A program made the translations under genes and the position numbers. From the NCBI GenBank assembly GCA_964016985.1, contig OZ024823.1:128546112-128610111 (forward strand): a stretch of 64,000 bases of DNA. Direction: 5' to 3'. Positions 57,303 to 64,000 of the stretch are shown piece by piece. Below the pieces are notes generated by a model. That model saw only the letters and a list, made by a program, of their open reading frames with translations. It ran no database searches and was not told where the DNA came from. Numbering within the stretch: position 1 is the stretch's first letter; each line of letters starts with the position of its first letter. Source of the DNA: Anodontia alba (Eukaryota; Mollusca; Bivalvia; Lucinida; Lucinidae).

Positions 57303-57360
57303 CCCAGTAAGCACACAATGTAGGAACAAGGTTGTTTCTATGTCGCTGCAACGTTGTACG
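57303..57360. mobile_element. Family H repeat, left-end fragment
   Basis: CCCAGTAAGCACACAATGTAGG then GTCGCTGCAACGTTGT. The other end is replaced by family E. Confidence 0.6.
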
Positions 57361-57367
57361 TTTACTA

Positions 57368-57724
57368 CAGTCGAACTTCAATGGCTCGAACATCTTTGGG
57401 ACCATGGAAAGTGTTCGAGACATGGGTAGTTCGAGCCACTGAGGGTTAATCATAGCGCCAGGTCAGGAGGCAAATGGGGATAATTCAGGATTGTCTTTTC
57501 CAACTTTTATATAATAATGGTATGTTGTGTGTATTCATTTGAATCGCCTCGATGAGGCGATTCAAATGAGTACACACAACATACAGTTTCAGCATAAATT
57601 AGGACAATATGTCTAAATATTTGTTTTCTTGAGCTATCGGAAACATGTCCTACGGATTCAAAAAGTAGTTCGAGTCATCCACGGCAAACGAGCCATCCGT
57701 GTTCGAGCCATTGAGGCTACACTG
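57368..57724. mobile_element. Family E MITE, full length
   Basis: CAGTCGAACTTCAATGGCTC and TTGAGGCTACACTG ends with TA flanks. The central hairpin TTGAATCGCCTCGATGAGGC is perfect for 30 bp. Confidence 0.88.
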
Positions 57725-57768
57725 TAGATATACAGGCTAAAATGAGGAATATGGAATCTTTCATACTA

Positions 57769-58419
57769 CAGTAAAAATTTCAGTGACTCGACCACCGATT
57801 ACTCGTTTACCATGGCTGATTCGAACTCGTTTTTAGTCCCTGGGAAATTCTTCAGATAGCTCGAAAAAAAACAAATAATTAGGTATATTTAAGGGAACTT
57901 TTCTATTTTATCAAGAAAATTATGTTGTGTATATTTATTAGAATTGCCTCACTGAGGCGATTCAAATGATTACACTCAATATACCGCTATTTTATAGAAG
58001 ATCAAAAAGACATCCCTAAATGATCATCATTTGCCTGCCATTATGAATACACGCCTATTCAAATATATAGAAAATTTCACCTCCAAAATTTAAAAATTTT
58101 CAGATGAAAAACTCTGATATTTTTCTTATTTCTGCTTAAAACTTAGATTGTGGGTACTCGTTAGAACCGCCTCGGCGAGGCGGTTCTAACGAGTACCCAC
58201 AATCTATGTTTTTGAGCAGAAATAAGAAAAATAGTGTATACCCCTGTAAACCCCAGTTTTGCTATATAAAAGTGGGGTTTAAGGGGGTCAAAATTATATA
58301 TTAGGCGTGTTTTCGTGATGTGATTTTGCGCTATGATTAATCCTCAATGGCTTGAACTACCCATGTCTAGAACAAATTTCCATGGTCCTACAGCTGATCG
58401 AGCCACAGAAGTTCGACTG
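57769..58419. mobile_element. Family E MITE interrupted by a family A copy
   Basis: CAGTAAAAATTTCAGTGACTC and CACAGAAGTTCGACTG ends; the core at 57935-57970 is ATTAGAATTGCCTCACTGAG. Confidence 0.85.
58039..58320 (-). mobile_element. Family A foldback element nested in family E
   Basis: The left host text is CATTTGCCTGC, the right TGATTTTGCGCTATG. Joined, they match the continuous family E text at 49366-49385. Confidence 0.92.
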
Positions 58420-58998
58420 TGTATGGAAAGAAAACAAACAGAAATGAAAAAAAACTAAGGAAAGGCGTATCCTTTCAGAAAGACGCCCATAACTTATATA
58501 ACATAGTTGAAACCATATTTTGTTTTGATAAATATATCAGCTCATCGCAATATTTAGGCATAAAATGGTAGATAGAAAGAAAATATTAAGCCATTATATA
58601 GACCAATAATCGTCAGCTAGTCTTACGAGATAAGTACATGTACAGCACTGTCTGAAAGAAATTCGTAGCCATAGGCATCTTTAATATGCCAGGTTTGTTT
58701 CCGACCATGTTTTGCCTTCATTGTTGATATGTTTAACATAAGACCAGTAGCTTTCATTGACAGTACATTCGACATAAACTGGAAATACGTTGGTTGCTTG
58801 GCGTTTTATTCGGAATGACAAAGTTTGTTCTGATTGCCCATATCTTATTAAAAGACAAACATCTGTATTCTCAGTTTTTGTGCTTTGTAAGGGTCATTGA
58901 TAAGGACTAAGTGGCCGAAGCTTGCTTGTCTGGCCCAGAAAATCTCGACGCTTCAATGTGTTCATTACTCTCAAGTGTCATTTCCTTTAGAACCTATT

Positions 58999-59263
58999 CA
59001 TCATGAAAAAACGCTTATATAGTTTTGACCCCTTTAAACCCCACTTTTATGTCGTAAAACTGGGGTTTACAGGATATACATTATTTTTCTTATTTCTGCT
59101 AAAAAAAACCCATAAATTGTGGATACTCGTTAGAACCGCCTCGGCGAGTACCCACAGTCTATGGTTTGATCAGAAATATGGACAAATATCAGAATGTTTG
59201 TCTGAAAACTTTCTGTTTTTGATAGTGAAATTTTCAATATATTCGAATAGGCTTTTCGTAATG
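58999..59263 (+). mobile_element. Family A foldback element with core deletion
   Basis: The core passes from GAACCGCCTCGGCGAG straight to TACCCACAG; GGCGGTTCTAAC is missing between two CGAG words. Confidence 0.88.
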
Positions 59264-59337
59264 TAAATTTTGATGTCACATGCTACAGCTTCGTGCTTCA
59301 CCAGTGACCCTCATACAGCTTTCAATATCTCGAAATG

Positions 59338-59615
59338 CATCACGAAAACACGCCTATATAGTTTTGACCCCCTTAAACCCCACTTTTATGTAGTAAAACT
59401 GGGGTTTACAGGGGTGTACATTATTTTTCTTATTTTTGCTCAAAACATTGATTGTGGGTACTCGTTAGAACCGCCTCGACGAGGTGGTTCTAACGAGTAC
59501 CCACAATCTATGTTTTAAGCAGAAATATGAAAAATATCAGAAATTTTTATATCAAAATTTTCATTTTTTGGTGGGAAAATTTTCAGTATATTTTTAGAGG
59601 CGTGTTTTCGTAATG
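59338..59615 (+). mobile_element. Family A foldback element, full length
   Basis: The core has one G-T style pair (GAACCGCCTCGACGAGGTGG). Confidence 0.92.
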
Positions 59616-59714
59616 GAGCTTAATGATCACAAAGGATCAGAAAATATAAACTAAACTTAAAGTCTAAAGAAGTACGGGGAGACGTTTTACGGTCACCATA
59701 CGGCACTAACACCA

Positions 59715-60043
59715 GCTCTCTCGTTATCTCGAAGTCCAAGGGACTCTATGAAACACTTCGAGATCTCAGTACCTCGACACATCAGATTTTCGGAATTGAG
59801 GAAAACAATTAATCAAACAACCTACTATAACAGAACGAATATGTATTTGACACCTAAGTTAGAGATATATTGAAAATATTGTGGGAAAGAGGAGAAATTG
59901 CTCCTAAGGAGCAATTTCTCCTCTTTTCCACAATATTTTATTACCTGTTCTTAGATTTCTATGTTAAAACAGAGACCAGAATTTCACTTCGAGATACGCG
60001 GTTATTCGAGATAAGCGAGGTCGAGATAACGAGAGTCGACTGT
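59715..60043. mobile_element. Family D MITE
   Basis: The right end GATAACGAGAGTCGACTG is followed by TA. The centre is GAGAAATTGCTCC-TAA-GGAGCAATTTCTC. The left terminus is decayed. Confidence 0.8.
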
Positions 60044-60120
60044 ATATGTTGAGTCTAAAATGTGAATGGTCCTTAAGCGCAATAATACACTTGCAAAACT
60101 GAAAACAGTTAACATATCAT

Positions 60121-60715
60121 GTTTTCTAGGTCAGACTAGCTAGTTTCTATGAATTTAAAATCACTCTATTTTCAAATTTTTGGCCTATGGTCTTCTTCAG
60201 GAATAGAACACTCCATTCAAAACCACATCTTATTAAAAGAAAAACATCGGTCTTCTCAGTTTCTACATTACGAAAACATGCCTATTCAAATATACTGAAA
60301 ATTTTACAACCAAAAAAAGAAAATTTTCAGATAAAAATTCTGATATTTTTTATATTTCTGCTCAAAACATAGATTGTGGGTACTCGTTAGAACCGCCTCG
60401 CCGAGGCGGTTCTAACGAGTACCCACAATCTATGGTTTTGAGCAGAAATAAGAACAGTAATGTATACCCCTTTAAACCCCAGTTTTACTATACAAAAGTG
60501 GGGTTTAAGGGGGTCAAAATTATATAGGTATGTTTTCGTGATGTAGAAGGTTGATCACTTTCTTCCTTGAAGCAAAGATGGATGTCATCTAGTTGAATGA
60601 AGTGGCCTATTCCTGAAGAAGGCCATAGACCGAAATTGGAACATAGCGTGATTTTTAGTTCATAGAATATTGTGTTTTTTTCCCTAAGGAGAAATAATTT
60701 AAAAGAATTTTAGTT
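60121..60715. repeat. Inverted repeat flanking a family A copy
   Basis: TTCTATGAATTTAAAATCAC and CCTATGGTCTTCTTCAGGA (60150-60205) pair with TCCTGAAGAAGGCCATAG and GTGATTTTTAGTTCATAGAA (60610-60665). Confidence 0.7.
60266..60543 (-). mobile_element. Family A foldback element, full length
   Basis: Core perfect (GCCTCGCCGAGGC); it sits between the arms of a wider inverted repeat. Confidence 0.92.
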
Positions 60716-61194
60716 GGTTTCTAGTTTTGGACCCATCAAAAAAGGTCTTTTCTATACTTGGGCACCTGACGCAAAAACTGGACTTGAAAAAGGTGAAATT
60801 GTTAAAACCTGGGTCGGAACTAACCAGACTGACCAAAACACCTGACACCACAGGTTTTTTAGTATTTTGTGTGAGTGTGTTCAATGCTCTCAAGAGTTTT
60901 ATAAACGTGTTTTCTAGTTGGCTTGTGTCTATCTTTGCTCGTCTCTTTTCGGTCTCGCAGTGGTTTTGTTAATGCATTTTTCTTTCGTTTTCGCTGACAT
61001 CCAGTTTATAGTCGAGTCTGATTCCTTTGTTTCATGATAGTGTGGAAAAGTTAACATCTATATTTTTCATTTCTGTGTTCATCCACTTATAATTCATGGA
61101 AAACGTATGAAGACCAACTATTTTATGTGAAGTTAGAAGTGTATCAGGATTAATGGTGGCGTTAGTGCCTATAAAATTGGCCAGCGGACGACAG

Positions 61195-61395
61195 ATCCTA
61201 CAATAAGACGTGTGCGACAAGCGAAGACTCTGATCAGCCTGCGCATCCGCGCAGGCTGATCAGAGTCTTCGCTGATCACATGTGCCTTCTACAAGTTCCA
61301 GGCTTTCCAAAGTGGGATAAACCGGAACTCTTGCCATACTGGGTGGATGTACAGGCTGATCTGAGTCTTTGCTGGTCACACAGGTCTTATTGTAG
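61195..61395. mobile_element. Family B repeat with a perfect 25-bp hairpin
   Basis: AGCGAAGACTCTGATCAGCC with TGCGC, a 4-base loop ATCC, then the exact complement (61216-61274). Confidence 0.85.
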
Positions 61396-61415
61396 GTTTT
61401 GTCGTGTGCTGGCTC

Positions 61416-61701
61416 CTTTACGAAAACACGCCTATTCAAATATATAGAAAATTCCACCTCAAAAAATGAAAAAAAAAAAATTCAAATAAAAAATTCTGAT
61501 ATTTTTCATATTTCTCCTCAAAACATAGATTGTGGGTACTCGTTAGAATCGCCTCCGCGAGGCGGTTCTAACGAGTACCCACAATCTATGTTTCTTTTAG
61601 CAAAATAAGAAAAATAATGTATACCCCCTGTAAACCTAAGTTTTACTATATAAAAGTGGGGTTTAAGTGGGTCAAAATTATATAGGCGTGTTTTCGTGAT
61701 G
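61416..61701 (-). mobile_element. Family A foldback element, nearly full length
   Basis: The left terminus starts TTTACGAAAACACGCC; core GCCTCCGCGAGGC has one mismatch. Confidence 0.9.
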
Positions 61702-61704
61702 CAA

Positions 61705-62700
61705 AGTTTAAGCTCCCCCTTTCAACAACCGTTCCAAGGCGATATATACTCCACAAAATAATTTAAGGACCACCATTTTTATTTCCCCTTTGATTATCAT
61801 TAAAATGCGACCCTCAAGTTTTACAATAATTTCATGGACGAAACTGGAAGTCTCAGCCCAATTTCAATCAGCTCAATATGTTCGCAACATGTTCAGCTAC
61901 AAAAGTGTCCAAGGCACCAACAACGCCAGACCAAAAGATTCTAAGAAAAACGGGAATTCACCGCCCCCCCACCCCCCCCCCCCCTCAAACAAAAAAAAAA
62001 AAACAAAAAAAAAAAAAAAAAAAACGATTTTTACCCCAAAATGAAGTTTTTTTATAATACCGGAAAAATTCTTTGTTTAATGAAAACATTACTCTGTCAC
62101 ACACAAAGTCATGCAAACTCAACCTTCATTCGAGTAAAAGACACACAGATATGGCCAGAAAAAGAGACCAACCCTTTGAGTGGCTAAAATGACTCGAAAG
62201 TTCCCCATAGACAACGAATAATCTGTAGAGAGTACCTCTAGGATAATGTGCGTTTCTTGATCACAAATAAGGCTTTCTCTCTGAGTTTTTCACATTTGAG
62301 AGCCCAGCCATCACTTTTGACGCAAAAATGTAAATTTTTAATTTTTGGGTAAAATGTAGTGTTTTTTGCAAATTTTAAAATAAACAAAAATTATTTCATT
62401 TGTTTTTGTTGGAAACACTCCTTTAGGGCTTCTTTTTAAAGAAACATTCAACGATATTTTGATATCTTCTGTGGTTTTGCCCATACACCCGGCCAAAGTT
62501 TGTATATATGGAAATTTGCACTAAGTGGCCCTTAGATTATTTTGTTGAGTATATTTGTCTTGGTTTAGTTCTGACTTCGATGAAGTGCTGTTTTAATGTC
62601 ATTCTAATGCTATTCAATCCTTAAACCGTGCCGTGGGATGGTTCTGTTCTATGATTGCGGCTTTCGAGGTATCTTCATTGTCATTGTTTTGTAATACGTC
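61705..62700. other. No gene recognised; includes poly-C and poly-A tracts
   Basis: CCCCCCCACCCCCCC and poly-A runs at 61963-62025 are followed by unique AT-rich text in an intron of the TMEM179B-like gene. Confidence 0.45.
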
Positions 62701-62708
62701 GCTGAAAC

Positions 62709-62989
62709 CATTACGAAAACACACCTATTCAAATATATTGAAAATTTTACAACCAAAAAAAAAAAGGAAAATTTTCAGATAAAAAATCTGATATTTTTCA
62801 TATTTCTGCTCAAGACATAGATTGTGGGTACTCGTTAGAACCGCCTTGCCGAGGCGGTTCTAACGAGTACCCACAATCTATGTTTTTGAGTAGAAATAAG
62901 AAAAATAATGTATACCCCTGTAAACCCCAGTTTTACTATAAAAGTGGGGTTTAAGGGGGTCAAAATTATATAGGTATGTTTTCGTGATG
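62709..62989 (-). mobile_element. Family A foldback element, full length
   Basis: One unpaired core change (GCCTTGCCGAGGC). Confidence 0.92.
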
Positions 62990-63085
62990 ATTTTCGAATG
63001 GAAATTCAGCTATTTGGGATCGGACGAATGATATTGATAGATGATAATAATAAGCTTCTGTTTTGCTTAGTGAAATGTAGCAAAA

Positions 63086-63128
63086 ATAAAGAAATAAATA
63101 AATAATTAAATAAATAAATAAATAAAAA
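63086..63128. repeat. (AAAT)n microsatellite
   Basis: About ten AAAT units, adjacent to a splice donor on the minus strand. Confidence 0.9.
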
Positions 63129-63133
63129 CTTAC

Positions 63134-63339
63134 CCTTTTTGTTTAAAGCGTCTTGTCCTGCATGCAGCATACATGTAACCGATGCCCATTATCAGTCCAT
63201 ATCCGCTAAGTCCAGCACTAAAATAGATTAGGTACTCACAGTTGAATGGTTCACCTGATACCATGTATCGCTTTGGTGATTTAGCTTGTGACTTTGCGTC
63301 TGTGAACCCGAACAGAATACATTCTCCGTCAAAGTTGTA
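63134..63339 (-). CDS. TMEM179B-like: TMEM179B-like membrane protein, first exon in the window
   Basis: Residues 1-68 of the visible protein: YNFDGECILFGFTDAKSQA, then YMVSGEPFNCEYLIYFSAG and LSGYGLIMGIGYMYAACRT. It matches the TMEM179 family after helix 1: a F-x-G-x-C-x-L-[FY] motif (C7), a short lumenal loop, then C-E-Y at the start of helix 2. The two cysteines are conserved in the family. The acceptor TATTTTTCAG enters in phase 0; the donor GG|GTAAGT leaves phase 2 and joins the exon at 57284. Helix 1 and the start codon are expected in an exon beyond the right edge. The assembled visible part is 179 residues, against about 219-230 for human relatives. Confidence 0.82.
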
Positions 63340-63394
63340 CTGAAAAATATACAAGTTAGGAGACTAAATACAATTGGTAGAATCTCCGTCATTT

Positions 63395-63600
63395 TTATTA
63401 GGGAGACGACTTTGCGACTTCCCCAGTCAGCATTCTACGTAAATCTATATCCCTGACGGGCCGATGACGGTCCGATGTAGGTTTACGTAGAATGCTAGCT
63501 GGGTCCTGCTTGGTCCCTTGCAAATCATATCCATCCTAAAAATTGAAGGAGCAAATCATTTCCTTTGAGAGTAACCAATTTTCAGAAGGCAGCCAAACAA
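63395..63600. mobile_element. Family G repeat split by a family I palindrome
   Basis: AGGGAGACGACTTTGCGACTT lies before and GGAGCAAATCATTTCCTTTG with AGAGTAACC after the family I copy. Confidence 0.6.
63421..63503. mobile_element. Family I palindrome, shortened
   Basis: CCCAGTCAGCATTCTACGT and ACGTAGAATGCTAGCTGGG; the inner left arm is missing. Confidence 0.85.
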
Positions 63601-63919
63601 AAAAGAACGTATCGATTCACCGTAATATACAGTAAAAATGCTTATATTTGGTGGTAATAATAAAATACATGAAAATAAACGTCTGCGAATGTTCATTTAC
63701 ATGTATATAATCTGACGTTTGTATATCTGCTGCGCAGTGAATACAACTTGTCTTTCCGTCATATAGTGAAAACTAAAGCCTGCACATGCAATCTTGTAGG
63801 AAATGCCACAGAACTGCATTTTTTTTTCATTCTAAGGCCACTGCTATATTTTTGCCTATCACAGCCATTGTGTTTATGCTTTGTAGTGGCCGTCTCCCCG
63901 TACATACATTTCGGCTGCG

Positions 63920-64000
63920 CAATGCAAAAACCAGTCTTCGGGCATATGCGGACAGCGAAGACCCAGATCAGACTGTCCATCCGCGCAGACGGATCAGGGC
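63920..64000. mobile_element. Family L repeat, runs off the right edge
   Basis: CAGTCTTCGGGCATATGCGG, GACAGCGAAGACCCAGATC and ATCCGCGCAGACGGATCAG. Confidence 0.75.

Noticed and set aside
60727..60972. 81-codon frame MDPSKKVFSILGHLTQ
   Set aside because: No family was recognised and there is no splice context; it may be part of a retroelement end but cannot be supported.

Overview
The window looks like a gene-poor, repeat-dense stretch of an animal genome, most likely a bivalve mollusc. The organism call is inference. It rests on spliced metazoan genes, on LINE types common in molluscs, and on abundant palindromic repeats built around GATCAG hairpins, which I associate with Dreissena-like genomes. 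There are no bacterial operons, no rRNA or tRNA genes and no CRISPR arrays.

Two real genes can be assembled exon by exon, with splice sites and phases that all agree. (1) A FAM20-family secretory-pathway kinase lies on the + strand. Seven coding exons (5601-5978, 9346-9429, 19027-19139, 22629-22806, 28661-28870, 33149-33202, 39557-39764) encode about 407 residues and end in a stop codon; only the start-codon exon is missing. (2) A TMEM179B-like four-helix membrane protein lies on the - strand. Four exons (63134-63339, 57132-57284, 53710-53803, 45567-45653) run to the stop codon; the N-terminal exon lies beyond the right edge. The two genes converge tail to tail across about 5.8 kb.

Almost everything else is mobile DNA. 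The dominant component is a 275-285 bp foldback element, called family A here. It has 33 full or partial copies (about 13% of the window), 20-bp inverted termini and a near-perfect palindrome of about 96 bp at its centre. Other foldback families are B, K, Kb and L (GATCAG-core), C (GGGCCCAGTTGTTC termini), D, E and F (pogo/Tigger-like termini with TA flanks), and G, H, I, N and P. There are also four LINE fragments (1-822, about 1735-4127, 36498-38540, about 40225-40976), a broken mariner transposase (50636-51572) and a 3.2-kb Helitron-like element made of about 17 tandem units of 165 bp (14565-17749).

The insertions are nested, so relative ages can be read. Families B, E and K are older than the family A copies inserted in them. 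Some family A copies are older than the LINE at 36498-38540, which carries a 14-bp target duplication, and older than the Helitron-like element. The most unusual observations are: four foldback families with unrelated ends share the same central hairpin core; paired substitutions keep the arms of that hairpin matched; and several family A insertions into reconstructable host sites show no target-site duplication.
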